The translations under genes and the position numbers were made by a program. DNA of 64,000 nt from a bacterium (GTDB taxonomy: Bacteria; CAIWAD01), in the NCBI GenBank assembly GCA_030685015.1, contig JAUXWS010000019.1:1-64000 (forward strand), written 5' to 3'. The first letter of the stretch is position 1; each line of letters starts with the position of its first letter. The notes under the pieces are model-generated. The model was not told the DNA's origin. It saw only the letters and a list, made by a program, of their open reading frames with translations, and did no database searches. Shown here piece after piece: positions 41,892 through 51,866 of this stretch.

Positions 41892-42596
41892 ATGCGTCGA
41901 GTCCTCATCACTGGTGGCAGCAGCGGCATTGGCCTGGCCTGCGCCCGGCGCTTCCTGGCCGGCGGCGGACGCGTGCTGCTCTGTGGAAGGGGCCGGGAGC
42001 GCCTGGAGGCCGCCCATCGCGAACTGGCCGCCGCCCATCCCGGCCAGGTGGCGGCCCGCGTCTGCGACGTCAGCCGCGCCGCCGAGATCGAGTCCCTGGG
42101 CCGCTGGCTGGGAACCGACGAAGGCCCGGTGGACGTGCTGGTCAACAACGCCGGCCTCTTCACGGCGGCCACCGTGCTCAAGACGACGGAGGAGCAGGCC
42201 GCCCGGCTGTGGGAAACGCAGGTGCTGGGGCCCTGGCGCCTGCTCAAGGTCTGCGCCGATCCGGCCCTGCGGGGCGAGCGGCCCCTGCGTGTGATCAACA
42301 TCATCAGCGTGACCGCCCTGAAGGCCTACCAGGCCTGCGGTTTCTACGGAGCCACCAAGGCCGCCCTCGCCTCGCTGATGGATACCGCCCGCGCCGAACT
42401 CAGACACAAGGGCGTCGGCATCAGCAACGTTTATCCCGGCGCCACCGAGACCCCCATCTGGGGCGGGCGGGAGATGGACTACCGCCTCATGATGGATGCG
42501 GACGCGGTGGCGGCCGCTGTGCTGGCCTGCGCCGACGCCTCCGACCGCGCCCTGGTTGAAGAGCTGATTCTGCGCCCGGCGGGCGGAGACTTGTAG
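41892..42596 (+). CDS. Short-chain dehydrogenase/reductase, possibly sepiapterin reductase-like
   Basis: A 234-residue SDR. The cofactor motif is LITGGSSGIGLA, with NNAG at residues about 85 and the catalytic Y-x-x-x-K as YGATK. It starts with AAGGAGAAG upstream, 14 bases after the PTPS gene. Its length fits sepiapterin reductases and other classical SDRs. Linkage with PTPS suggests a role in tetrahydrobiopterin-like pteridine synthesis, which is inference from position. Confidence 0.8.
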   Translation: MRRVLITGGSSGIGLACARRFLAGGGRVLLCGRGRERLEAAHRELAAAHPGQVAARVCDVSRAAEIESLGRWLGTDEGPVDVLVNNAGLFTAATVLKTTEEQAARLWETQVLGPWRLLKVCADPALRGERPLRVINIISVTALKAYQACGFYGATKAALASLMDTARAELRHKGVGISNVYPGATETPIWGGREMDYRLMMDADAVAAAVLACADASDRALVEELILRPAGGDL

Positions 42597-42626
42597 ACGA
42601 CAGGCCGCCCAAGAAAGGACATGCCC

Positions 42627-43307
42627 ATGGCACGCCCCGCTTTCCAATTCCAGGCCGTCCCCCTGACCATTGCGGACAACCCCGCGCAGGTCATCTATCT
42701 GCGCCAGGTGCTCTCCTACCTGCTGCTCGGCTTGCTGACCACCTTCGGCGGCGCCATCGTCGGGTTGCAGCCGCCTGTCCTCGCCATCGTCGCCCGCCAT
42801 CCCTTCATCGGGCTGGCCGCCATGATCGGACTCGTCATCTGGGCCTCGCGCGCCGCCCACGGCCCCCGCGCCGCGCTGGCCTTCTATGTCTTCACCTTCG
42901 GCATGGGCCTCATCATGGCGCCCGTGGCGGCCGTCACCTTGATGAAGGTGAACGGGCTGCAGACCCTCGCCCAGGCCGGCCTGCTCACCGTCGTCAACAC
43001 GCTGGTCCTGGCCGCCTACGCCTGGATCAGCAAGCGCTCCTTCAGCTTCCTGGGCGGCTTCCTCATGGTGGGCCTCGTCACCATGATCGCGGCGATTCTG
43101 CTCAACGCCTACTGGCTGCACTCTCCCTTGCTGGGGCTGGTCATTCCCGGCATCCTCGTGCTGCTCTTCAACGGCTTCATCCTCTACGACCTGAGCCGCA
43201 TCCTGCACAGCGCGGAGCGCATCCCGCCCACGGCGGCGGCCCTCGCCCTCTTCCTGGACATCTTCAATCTCTTCCTGGCCTACCTCCGCATCCTGGACCG
43301 CAACTGA
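42627..43307 (+). CDS. Bax inhibitor-1/YccA-family membrane protein
   Basis: A 226-residue protein with seven hydrophobic segments and the BI-1 family features: FGMGLIMAP in the middle, and LFNGFILYDLSRILH and FLDIFNLFLAYLRIL at the C-terminus. Bacterial members are calcium-leak or FtsH-linked membrane proteins. ATG at 42627 has AAAGGA seven bases upstream and is preferred over the one at 42621. Confidence 0.88.
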   Translation: MARPAFQFQAVPLTIADNPAQVIYLRQVLSYLLLGLLTTFGGAIVGLQPPVLAIVARHPFIGLAAMIGLVIWASRAAHGPRAALAFYVFTFGMGLIMAPVAAVTLMKVNGLQTLAQAGLLTVVNTLVLAAYAWISKRSFSFLGGFLMVGLVTMIAAILLNAYWLHSPLLGLVIPGILVLLFNGFILYDLSRILHSAERIPPTAAALALFLDIFNLFLAYLRILDRN

Positions 43308-43374
43308 TGATGACCAGCGGCCAGTCGAGCTTGGCTCCTTCCCGACCGCCGGCGGGCGGCCGGGGGCGGACGGC

Positions 43375-44637
43375 ATGAGCCGCCTGGCCCGCTACGTCCT
43401 GCGCGAGCACCTGGCGCCTTTCTTCTACAGCCTGGTGCTCATCATCTTCCTCTTCGTGCTCAACTTCGCCTTCCAGATGCTGGGCAAGATCCTGGGCAAG
43501 GGTTTGCCCACCCGGCTCATCCTGGAGTTCTTCGTCTACAACATCGCCTGGATCCTGGCCATGGCCGTGCCCATGGCCGCTCTCATCGCCACCCTGATGG
43601 CATTCGGACGCCTGGCCGGCGACCAGGAGATCACCGCCATGAAAGCGGGCGGCATCAGCCTGTGGCGCCTCACGAGGCCCCTCCTGGCGGTGGGCCTCGT
43701 CCTGGCCGGCTTGCTCATGGCCTACAACAACTGGGTGCTGCCCGAGTTCAACTACAAGTCCAACCTCCTGCGCCGCACCATCTTCCGCAAGGCGCCGACC
43801 CTGCAGATGGAGGACGGGCTCTTCGTCTTCGATGTCCCCAACCTGGTCGTCCACAGCCGACGCATCGACCATGCCACGCGGCGGATGCACGAGGTGACCA
43901 TCTTCGACGAGAGCGAGCGTGGCGTCCACACCACCATCCTGGCCGACAGCGCCGACCTGCGCCTGGACGAGGAGGCGGGCGAGTTCCTGCTGGAGCTGCA
44001 CCGGGGGGAGATCCACCGCCGCGACTGGCGGGACCCCGTCCGCTACAGCCGCCTGGCCTACCGTGACAGCGAGCTGCGCATCGATGCGCGCAACATGCTC
44101 CTGCAACGGCAGGAGACAAAGTACCGCAACGACCGCGAGCAGACCACGGCCCAGATGCTGGAGCGCGTCAAGCGCTGGCGGGAGCTGGACCCGGAGCGCA
44201 ACGCGCGGAAGATCCGCACCTACCTGGTGGAGATCCACAAGAAGTTCGCCCTGCCCGCCGCCATCCTCACTTTCGTGCTGGTGGGCGTCCCTCTGGGCGT
44301 GCGCTCCGGGCGCGGCGGCATCGGCGTCTCCGGCTCGCTCTCCGTCGTCTTCTTCCTGGCTTACTGGATCTTCCTGATCGGCGGCGAGGACCTGGCGGAC
44401 CGCGGATTCCTCTCTCCCGCGGTGGCCATGTGGGCGCCCAACCTCCTCATGCTCCTCCTGGGCGTGTGGCTGATGCGCGGCGCCGTGCGCGAGGGGACGC
44501 CGGTGCAGTTGCCGGCCTGGCTGGCGCGCCGCCTGCGCCGGAAGACCGAGGCCGACGAGCAGGATCAGCGCGAGGAGCAGCGCATGGCCGCGCTGGCCCG
44601 CGAGATCCAGGAAGAGCAGGGCGGACCGCGGCCATGA
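43375..44637 (+). CDS. lptF: LPS export permease LptF
   Basis: A 420-residue YjgP/YjgQ-family inner-membrane permease. Three transmembrane segments lie at the N-terminus, then a periplasmic beta-jellyroll domain of about 170 residues, then three more transmembrane segments. Signatures are GDQEITAMKAGG and VGVPLGVRSGRGG. With LptG and LptB it extracts LPS from the inner membrane. A charged cytoplasmic tail (residues 390-420) is longer than usual. It overlaps lptG by ATGA. Confidence 0.9.
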   Translation: MSRLARYVLREHLAPFFYSLVLIIFLFVLNFAFQMLGKILGKGLPTRLILEFFVYNIAWILAMAVPMAALIATLMAFGRLAGDQEITAMKAGGISLWRLTRPLLAVGLVLAGLLMAYNNWVLPEFNYKSNLLRRTIFRKAPTLQMEDGLFVFDVPNLVVHSRRIDHATRRMHEVTIFDESERGVHTTILADSADLRLDEEAGEFLLELHRGEIHRRDWRDPVRYSRLAYRDSELRIDARNMLLQRQETKYRNDREQTTAQMLERVKRWRELDPERNARKIRTYLVEIHKKFALPAAILTFVLVGVPLGVRSGRGGIGVSGSLSVVFFLAYWIFLIGGEDLADRGFLSPAVAMWAPNLLMLLLGVWLMRGAVREGTPVQLPAWLARRLRRKTEADEQDQREEQRMAALAREIQEEQGGPRP

Positions 44638-45707
44638 GCATCCTCACCCGCTACCTGCTGCGCCGCTTCCTCGGCATCGCCCTCTTCACGGCGCTGGCCA
44701 GCCTGCTGGTCTTCATCACCGTCGACCTGATGGAGCACCTGGACAAATTCATCGACACCCAGACGCCGGGCTCGGTCATCCTGCGCTACTACATCCTCTA
44801 TACGCCGCAGATCCTCACCCTCATCTTTCCGGTCATCCTCCTCCTCACCACCGTCTTCACGCTGGGCGGCCTCGTCAAGCGGATGGAGGTGACGGCGATG
44901 AAGGCGGGCGGCGTCAGCCCCGGCCGCTTGATGCGCCTGATGGCCCTCTGGGCGCTGGTCGCCTCCGGCCTCTCCTTCCTGGTGGGGGAGACGCTGGTGA
45001 CGGACACGGCCCGCGAGCGCATGGAGATCTATCGCACGACGGTCAAGCGCATGCCCGCCACCTTGACGGAGAACAGCGGCCGCATCTACTTCCAGAACGA
45101 CGAGCGCAGTTTTCTCACCCTTGAGAACTACAGCATCGACACGGGGTGGGGTCGGCGCGCCACCTATCTGCACATCGAGAACGACCGTGTCATGTGGCGC
45201 CTGGACGCCGACACCCTGCGGCACACGGACCAGGGCTGGTTGTTGTTGTCCGGCGAGGAGCGCCGCCTCTGGCCCAGCCACGCCAGCCGCCGCTTCACGC
45301 TGCGCATGCTGGACGAGTTGAAGCTGGACCCGGGCGACATCGAGACCTTGCAGGCCGTGCCCGAGGAGATGAACCTGCGCGAGCTGGAGGCCTTCATCGA
45401 TCGGCAGAAGCAGGCGGGGGCCTACACCCGGCGCTGGGAGGTGAACGCCCACGGCAAGATGGCCTCGCCGGTGGCCAACCTTGTCATCGTGCTTTTCGGC
45501 GTGCCCCTGGCCCTGCGGCGCCACCGGGCCGGCCTGATGCTGGGCTTCGGCCTCAGCCTGCTCGCGGCCTTCGCCTATTACGGCCTGCAGGTGGTCTGCC
45601 AGAACCTGGGCTACAAGGCGCTGCTCAGCCCCCCCCTGGCGGCCTGGCTGCCCAACGCGGCCTTCGCCGCGGCCGCCGTGCTGCTCTACTGGCGGGTGGA
45701 TCGATGA
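44634..45707 (+). CDS. lptG: LPS export permease LptG
   Basis: A 357-residue partner of LptF with the same topology. It has VKRMEVTAMKAGGVSPGRL after the first transmembrane pair, a periplasmic domain, and a C-terminal VLFGVPLALRRHRAG. The assignment to LptG rather than LptF rests on order and on shorter length. ATG at 44634 lies in the last codons of lptF. Confidence 0.88.
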   Translation: MSILTRYLLRRFLGIALFTALASLLVFITVDLMEHLDKFIDTQTPGSVILRYYILYTPQILTLIFPVILLLTTVFTLGGLVKRMEVTAMKAGGVSPGRLMRLMALWALVASGLSFLVGETLVTDTARERMEIYRTTVKRMPATLTENSGRIYFQNDERSFLTLENYSIDTGWGRRATYLHIENDRVMWRLDADTLRHTDQGWLLLSGEERRLWPSHASRRFTLRMLDELKLDPGDIETLQAVPEEMNLRELEAFIDRQKQAGAYTRRWEVNAHGKMASPVANLVIVLFGVPLALRRHRAGLMLGFGLSLLAAFAYYGLQVVCQNLGYKALLSPPLAAWLPNAAFAAAAVLLYWRVDR

Positions 45708-45723
45708 AGGCGGAGTGGTTGCC

Positions 45724-47601
45724 ATGCGTCGCGTGATGATCGTCAGCCGCGATCCGGCCGTCCTCAAGCAGGCGGGGAGCTTGATGCTGGCCGGGTGCCG
45801 CGTGGAGTGCCTCCTCAGCGGCGCCGAGCTGCTGGAGCGCCTCCAACGCGAGAGCGCCACTCTGCTCCTGCTTCATCCCGACCCCGAGGACATGAGCGCG
45901 GCGGAGCTGGTCCAGCGCATCGAGCGGCTGGAGCGTCGTCCGCCCTGGGCCGTGGTCGGACCGGACGGCGACGTGCGCGGCGCGCTGGCCTGGATCCGGC
46001 GCGGGGCCCTGGACTACCTGCCCATCGCTGGCGCTTGGGAGCATGGCCTGGTGGAAGAGATGGAGCAGCTGCTGGCCCGGGCCGACAGCCAGGGCCAGTT
46101 GGACCAGGCCCGCCGCGAGCGGGAGGCGCGGACGCGCCACCGCGACCTGCTGCTGGACATCGCCCCCGGCCTGCTGGTGGCCGCCTCGCCCGAGGGTCTC
46201 GTCCTGGCCTGCAACGAGGCGGCCCGGCGCTGTGGACTGCAGGCGGGCGGACGGCTGCCCGAAGCGGGCGGCGCCGGCGACTGGACCCCGCCCGCCGCCA
46301 TTTTCGGGAGCATGGAGTGCATCCGCCGCGAGCAGGAGCTGGGCGGCTTGCTCTATGACGTCCATTGGTGCTCGCGCAACGGACGGGCGGTCTGCCTGGC
46401 CATGGAGAAAGGTCCACGCCTCATCGAGGAGCGCCGTCGTCGCCGCATGGAGAACCGCCGCCTGCTGGCCCAGAAAATGGACTCGCTCAACGAGCTGGCC
46501 AGTCACCTGGCCCACGACATCAGCAACCAGCTGCTGGTGATCATGGGCTACTCCGACATGCTGCGCGACCACCTGGCCGACGACGCGGGCGCCGCGCAAT
46601 GGACCCAGTCGATCCGCAAGGCGGCCGAGGGGGTCAGCCAGCACACACGGCGCCTCATCAGCTTCACCCGCGGGCGGGGCGGCCAGTTCGGACCGCTCGA
46701 CCTGCACGCCCTGCTCCGCCAAGTGGCGGAGCGCATGCGGCCGGAACACCCGCTCATCCAGATGCGCCTGCGGCTGGACGCCGCCGAGTGCCGCATCTGG
46801 GGCGATGCCGGCCGGCTGGAGGACGCCCTGCACAACATCTGCCGCAACGCCTGCGAAGCCATGCCGCGGGGCGGCCTGCTCGTGCTGCAGTCGCGCAACC
46901 TGCGGCCGGAGGGCGGCCCCCCCGAGTCGGATCGGTTGCCCGACACGCACATCCAGGTCAGCGTCCGCGACACGGGCATCGGCATGAGCGAGGAGACGCT
47001 GGAGCGGATCTTCGATCCCTTCTTCACCACGCGCAAGCGGGAGGGCGGGGCCGGCCTGGGCCTGAGCAGCGCCTGGAGCATCGTCCGCGGCCACAAGGGC
47101 AACCTCGACGCCGACAGCACGCTGGGCAACGGCACGCAGATCCGCATCCTCCTGCCTCTGCACCGGGAGAACACGGCGCCGGCGGCGGACAGCGAGAACC
47201 CGGGCGGACATGTGCTGGTGGTGGACGACGACGAGGTGGTGCGCGGCGTGGTGCAGAGCATCCTGCGCGCCCTGGGTTGGCAGGTCAGCTCCTTCTCCAG
47301 CGCCGTGGAGACCCTGGCCTGGTTCGATGCCCAGCGGCCGCACCTCGACCTGGCCCTGCTCGACCTGCGCATGCCCCACATGAACGGCTGGGAGCTGCTG
47401 GGCGAGCTGCGTCGCCGCGATCCACGCCTGCGCGCCCTCATCATGACGGCCTGGGCCGACGACCTGCTCTCGCAGCAGGTGGATCCCAAAGTCGTGCTGG
47501 GGGTGTTGAAGAAGCCCTTCGAGCTGGAGGAGCTGCACACCCATGTCATGAGTGCGCTGGCCATCATCCAGGCCGAGCGCCAGGGCCACGGCGCGGGTTG
47601 A
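45724..47601 (+). CDS. Hybrid sensor histidine kinase
   Basis: A 625-residue hybrid kinase. It has a degenerate N-terminal receiver-like domain (residues 1-120; the usual phospho-aspartate site reads LLLHPDPED) and a PAS-like domain (140-230). The HisKA domain carries the phospho-acceptor H264 in SHLAHDISNQ. The ATPase domain has N-box NICRNACEAM, DTGIGMSEE and GAGLGLSS. A C-terminal receiver has D547 in LLDLRMPHMNGWE. No transmembrane segment is visible, so it is cytosolic. It follows lptG by 16 bases and may be co-transcribed with the LPS-export genes. ATG at 45724 has GGAG eight bases upstream. Confidence 0.88.
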   Translation: MRRVMIVSRDPAVLKQAGSLMLAGCRVECLLSGAELLERLQRESATLLLLHPDPEDMSAAELVQRIERLERRPPWAVVGPDGDVRGALAWIRRGALDYLPIAGAWEHGLVEEMEQLLARADSQGQLDQARREREARTRHRDLLLDIAPGLLVAASPEGLVLACNEAARRCGLQAGGRLPEAGGAGDWTPPAAIFGSMECIRREQELGGLLYDVHWCSRNGRAVCLAMEKGPRLIEERRRRRMENRRLLAQKMDSLNELASHLAHDISNQLLVIMGYSDMLRDHLADDAGAAQWTQSIRKAAEGVSQHTRRLISFTRGRGGQFGPLDLHALLRQVAERMRPEHPLIQMRLRLDAAECRIWGDAGRLEDALHNICRNACEAMPRGGLLVLQSRNLRPEGGPPESDRLPDTHIQVSVRDTGIGMSEETLERIFDPFFTTRKREGGAGLGLSSAWSIVRGHKGNLDADSTLGNGTQIRILLPLHRENTAPAADSENPGGHVLVVDDDEVVRGVVQSILRALGWQVSSFSSAVETLAWFDAQRPHLDLALLDLRMPHMNGWELLGELRRRDPRLRALIMTAWADDLLSQQVDPKVVLGVLKKPFELEELHTHVMSALAIIQAERQGHGAG

Positions 47602-47621
47602 GCAACCCCGCGGCGGGTTGA

Positions 47622-49376
47622 TCAATCGGTTCCCGCCAGCCGCCTGAGCAACTCCGCGAACTCCTGCCGATGCTCGTCCTTGCCCTGGATCTCGCGCATG
47701 CGCTTCAGATCGCGGGCCCGCTCCAGATGACGCAGCAAGTCCCGCGCCTCCTCGGCATCGCCCGGTCGGGGCGCCTCGACCAGGGCGGCCAGGGCCAGCT
47801 CGCGGATGTGGGTGTTGGTGCAGGAGTGGGCCCAGCTCTCCACGCTTTCATCCTCGCCGCCATGAGCCTCCATTGCCTGCCGCATCGCCTCGCGCAGGAG
47901 GGGGTGGCCCAGCTCGTCCAGGTCCAGGCTCTCGGCGATCTCGTCGCGCGCCTCGGCGTTGCGCAGGAAGATCTCGAAGAGGGAGAGCTCGCGCCGCTCC
48001 TCCCGGCCCAGGGCGCGACGGTCCAGCCGGGGCAGGACATCGTCCCGCGCGGTGGCGGGCGCGGCATGATCGGCACGGCGCAGTTGTTCGCGGGAGAGCT
48101 TGTCCACCTCGTGGACCGGGATGCCGCTGGCCGCCGCGATGCGCTGCACCAGCTGCGTGCGGTGCAGCAGGTCCTCGACCAGGCCCGCGGCGCCGGCCAG
48201 GTTCTGCACGAAGTCGCGGAACTCGGCCGGGGTGGCCTGGTCCTGACGTTGGCGGAACTCGGCGATGCGGTAGCGGAAATAGTCCGCCGACTCGTCGAGC
48301 AGGCGCCGCATCTCGTCCGCCCCGCTGTTCCGCACCACGTCGTCGGGGTCCTGTCCTTCCGGCAGCCGGCAGACGCGCAAGTCCAGGCCGGCCCCGATCA
48401 GGCTGGCGGCGCCGCGCGCCATGGCCTTCTGCCCCGCCGCGTCGCCGTCATAGAGGAAGATGACACGGTCGGCGAAGCGCTTGAGCAGGAGCGCCTGCTC
48501 CGGCGTGAGGGCCGTGCCCAGGGTGGCCGCCACGTGGCGGATGCCGGCGCCCCACAACCCGATGAGATCCATGTAGCCCTCGACGAGCAGGACCGTGCGC
48601 TCGCGGCGGATCTCGTTCTTGTTCTCGAAGAGCCCGTAGAGGCTGCGCCCCTTGTGATAGAGCGGCGTCTCCGGGCTGTTGATGTACTTGGGCTGGTCCT
48701 TCGCCTCGCCGATGACGCGCCCGCCGAAGCCGATCACCGTCCCCACCACGCTGCGGATGGGAAAAATGAGGCGCCCGCGGTAGCGGTCGTAGACGCGGCC
48801 GCTCTCGCTGCGCAGGCAAACGCCGGCCTGCACCAGCAGGTCCTCGCCCAAGCCCAGGCCGCGTGCGTAGTCGACCAGCCCCTGCCAGTCGTCGGCGGAC
48901 CAGCCCAGCTGGAAGCGCTCCTGGATCTCGCCGCCCAGGGCGCGACGGGCCAGATAGTCGGCCAGGGGGCCGGGTTGGCGGACCTGGGCCTGCAGCGCTT
49001 TCCGGAAGAAGTCCAGCGCCGCCTGGTTGACTGTTTGCAGACGCTCCTCCAGCGTGCGGGTCTCCGGCTCGCGGCTGTCCTCGTCGGGCACGGCGATGCC
49101 GGCCCGGTCGGCCAGCCGCCGCACCGCCTGCGGGAAGGACAGCCCCTCCGCCTCCATCACGAAGCCGATGACGTTGCCGCCCTTGCCGCAACCGAAACAC
49201 TTGTAGAGGCGCAGGGAAGGATTGACCGTGAAGGAGGGCGTCTTCTCCTGGTGGAAGGGACACAGGCCCTTGTAGTGGGCGCCGGCCCGCTTGAGGGTCA
49301 GGTACTCGGTGACGAGATCGACGATGTCGACGGCGTCCAGCACCTGCTGGATGATCTGCTCGGGTATACGTCCCAT
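47622..49376 (-). CDS. dnaG: DNA primase
   Basis: A 584-residue primase. The CHC2 zinc finger uses C39, H42, C60 and C63 (CPFHQEKTPSF and LYKCFGCGKGG). The Toprim domain has LLVEGYMDLI and the acidic YDGDAAG. The C-terminal helicase-binding region is shorter and divergent. It makes RNA primers at the replication fork. The preferred start, MGRIPEQI at 49376, matches the family. An ATG at 49391 overlaps the mutS2 stop, so translation is probably coupled. Confidence 0.92.
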   Translation of the reverse strand: MGRIPEQIIQQVLDAVDIVDLVTEYLTLKRAGAHYKGLCPFHQEKTPSFTVNPSLRLYKCFGCGKGGNVIGFVMEAEGLSFPQAVRRLADRAGIAVPDEDSREPETRTLEERLQTVNQAALDFFRKALQAQVRQPGPLADYLARRALGGEIQERFQLGWSADDWQGLVDYARGLGLGEDLLVQAGVCLRSESGRVYDRYRGRLIFPIRSVVGTVIGFGGRVIGEAKDQPKYINSPETPLYHKGRSLYGLFENKNEIRRERTVLLVEGYMDLIGLWGAGIRHVAATLGTALTPEQALLLKRFADRVIFLYDGDAAGQKAMARGAASLIGAGLDLRVCRLPEGQDPDDVVRNSGADEMRRLLDESADYFRYRIAEFRQRQDQATPAEFRDFVQNLAGAAGLVEDLLHRTQLVQRIAAASGIPVHEVDKLSREQLRRADHAAPATARDDVLPRLDRRALGREERRELSLFEIFLRNAEARDEIAESLDLDELGHPLLREAMRQAMEAHGGEDESVESWAHSCTNTHIRELALAALVEAPRPGDAEEARDLLRHLERARDLKRMREIQGKDEHRQEFAELLRRLAGTD

Positions 49377-49383
49377 CGCGGTG

Positions 49384-51849
49384 TCACACATCCAGCTTGA
49401 TGATCGTCACCCCGTCGCCGCCCTCCTCGGGCTGCCCGTCGCGGAAGCTGAGCACGAGGGGCGTCCGCCGCAGGTGGTCCTGCACCACCTGGCGCAGGAC
49501 GCCCGTCCCCTTGCCGTGCAGGATGGTGGCGAAGCCCAGTCCGCTCACGAGGCAGTCGTCCAGGTAGGCGTCCAGGTCGGCGAGGGCCTCGTCGGCGCTG
49601 CGGCCACGCAGGTCGAGGCGCAGGCCGGGATCGCTCGTCGTCACGCTGACGCCGCCCCGCCCCCCGGCGTCGCGGCCGCCCGCTTTCCCGCCGCGCTCCT
49701 CGGCCAGCACCTCCAGCACGCGGTCGCGATCAACCGTCAGCTTGAGGATGCCGGCCTCCACCTGCAGGCGCGCCCCCTCCTTCTCGACCCGCACGACGCG
49801 GGCGGGTGTCTCCAGATCCTTGAGACGGACACGATCCCCCGGTTTGAGGGGGCCGCTGACCCGTGCCGGCGGCGCGGGCGGGGCCAGTTGCCGCTCCTGC
49901 CGCTCAAGCTGCTGGAGGTGGTCGGCGATCACCATCCGTCCCGCCTGGACCGTCACCCGCTCGGCGCCGCCCTGGCGGATCTCGCGCACAGTGTTCTCCA
50001 CCAGGCGACCCGCGCCCTTGACGATGCGGGCCGCCTCGGCCACCGCCTCGTGCTTCAGCTGGCGGGCCTCCTTCTGGGCCGCCTTGAGCTTCTCCTCGTA
50101 GCGGGCGACCAGGCTCTCCAGCTTGATGCGCGCCGCCTCGGCGGACTGGCGGTCCCGCTCCGCCGCCGCGGCCCGCGCCTGCAGGTCGCCGATCAGCCGC
50201 GCCAGGTTCTTCTGCTCGCTGCCCAGGTAGTGGCGGGCGCGGTCGAGCAGCACGCGCGGCATCTCCATCCGCTGCAGGATCTCCAGGGCGTAGCTGGAGC
50301 CGGGCACGCCCTGCACCAGGCGGAAAGTGGGGGAGATGCTGCGCTCGTCGAAGCTCATGGAGGCGTTCTGCAGGCCCGGCTGGTCATGGGCGAAGGCCTT
50401 GAGCTGGCCCAGGTGGGTGCTGACCACGGTCAGGCCGGGGCTGAGCAGCATGCGCTCCAGGAAGGCCATGGCCACGGCGCTGCCCTCCTCGGGGTCGGTG
50501 CCGCTGCCCAGTTCGTCCACCAGGAAGAGTCCGCGGCGCGGGGCCTGCTCGAGGATGATGCGCATGCGGGCCAGGTGGCTGGCATATGTGGAGAGGTCGT
50601 TCTCGATGGATTGCTGGTCCCCGATGTCGGTCAGCACCGTGTCGAAGAGGGGAATGCGCGTGCCCTCGCCACAGGGCAGGGGGAGGCCCAGCCGCGGCAT
50701 CAGGGCGAAGAGACCCACCGTCTTCATCGCCACGGACTTGCCGCCGGCGTTGGGGCCGGAGATGAGCAGGATGCGGTTGCCGCCGCCGCCCAGCCGCAGG
50801 TCAAGGGGCACCACCTCGAGATGGCGGGCCAGCAGGGGGTGGCGCCCCTGGACAATGACCAGATCCATGCCGTCGGCCAGGGCGGGGACGCAGGCCCCCA
50901 GATCGCGGCCCCAGCGGGCGCGGGCCTTGAGATGGTCCAGTTCGCGCAGCACGCGGCGCGTCTCCGCCAGCTCCGGCAGGCGTTCCCGCAAGCGGTCGGA
51001 CAACTCGCGCAGGATACGCGCCTCCTCGCGGCGGATCTCCACCTCGGCCCGGCTGAGGCGGGTGCGGATCTCCAGACAGGAGGCGGGCTCCACGAAGAGG
51101 GTACGCCCGCTCTGGCTCTGGTCCACCACCAGCCCCTGGACGCGACCCAGGGCCCCGGCATTGACCGGCAGCACGGGCCGGCCCTCCCGCCAACCCAGGC
51201 CCGTGTCGCCCAGCAGGCCGCGCCCGCGCCATTCCGTCTCCACCTTCTCCAGTTCGCGGCGCAGACGGCCCTCCTCCGCGACGTACAGGCGGCGGAGGCG
51301 GCCCAGTTCCGGCGAGGCCGAGTCGAGCAGACCGCCATCCTCGCCGATGGCGCGACGAATGGCCGTCGTCTCCCCTTCGAACGAGGCCAGTCCCGCCATC
51401 AGCTTGCCCAGGCGCGGCGCCTGGGCATCGTGCGAGCCTTGGGCCAGTCCGCCGCCCACCTCCAGCAGGGCCGCCACATCCCGCAGGGCAGGACCCTCCA
51501 GCCAGTCGGGGCTTTCCAGGAGGGCATCGAGCGGGGCCTCGCCCGTTTCCAGGACGCCCAGCGCCGGCGCGACTCCGCGCTCGAGGGCATTCATCATTTC
51601 GCCCAGGCGGGCCAGATCCAAGCGCAGCTCCGCCTCGTCCTTGATCGGTCCGGCCGCGCGCAGGCGTGCCGCGGCCGCCCGGCTGACGGCCCGTTCGGCC
51701 ACCCAGTCCAGCAGGCGATCCAGGTCCAGCACCTGGCGGGTGGCTTCTGTCAGCAGGTCGCAGGGCGGTCGGCGCCGGTCCTCGCCGCCTCGACCGTGCC
51801 GCCCCTCCCGTCGGTGGGATGGTCGGGAGGGCCCGCCGGACGGGGCCAT
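49384..51849 (-). CDS. mutS2: Endonuclease MutS2
   Basis: A protein of about 821 residues. The MutS-type ATPase has LISGPNAGGKSVAMKT near residue 370, DELGSGTDPEEGSA and STHLGQLKAF. A central coiled coil and a C-terminal Smr nuclease domain (LDLRG and HGKGTG) complete the family layout. MutS2 acts in recombination control and in splitting collided ribosomes. The start is uncertain: ATG at 51849 adds a Gly/Arg/Pro-rich leader of about 40 residues, while GTG at 51732 gives the length of family members but lacks a clear binding site. Confidence 0.9.
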   Translation of the reverse strand: MAPSGGPSRPSHRREGRHGRGGEDRRRPPCDLLTEATRQVLDLDRLLDWVAERAVSRAAAARLRAAGPIKDEAELRLDLARLGEMMNALERGVAPALGVLETGEAPLDALLESPDWLEGPALRDVAALLEVGGGLAQGSHDAQAPRLGKLMAGLASFEGETTAIRRAIGEDGGLLDSASPELGRLRRLYVAEEGRLRRELEKVETEWRGRGLLGDTGLGWREGRPVLPVNAGALGRVQGLVVDQSQSGRTLFVEPASCLEIRTRLSRAEVEIRREEARILRELSDRLRERLPELAETRRVLRELDHLKARARWGRDLGACVPALADGMDLVIVQGRHPLLARHLEVVPLDLRLGGGGNRILLISGPNAGGKSVAMKTVGLFALMPRLGLPLPCGEGTRIPLFDTVLTDIGDQQSIENDLSTYASHLARMRIILEQAPRRGLFLVDELGSGTDPEEGSAVAMAFLERMLLSPGLTVVSTHLGQLKAFAHDQPGLQNASMSFDERSISPTFRLVQGVPGSSYALEILQRMEMPRVLLDRARHYLGSEQKNLARLIGDLQARAAAAERDRQSAEAARIKLESLVARYEEKLKAAQKEARQLKHEAVAEAARIVKGAGRLVENTVREIRQGGAERVTVQAGRMVIADHLQQLERQERQLAPPAPPARVSGPLKPGDRVRLKDLETPARVVRVEKEGARLQVEAGILKLTVDRDRVLEVLAEERGGKAGGRDAGGRGGVSVTTSDPGLRLDLRGRSADEALADLDAYLDDCLVSGLGFATILHGKGTGVLRQVVQDHLRRTPLVLSFRDGQPEEGGDGVTIIKLDV

Positions 51850-51866
51850 GGCCGAAGGGTCGCGGC

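Noticed and set aside
47592-47612. Hairpin between the histidine kinase and dnaG genes
   Set aside because: The stem is about 8 bp with a bulge but no T-run on either strand, so I do not call it a terminator.
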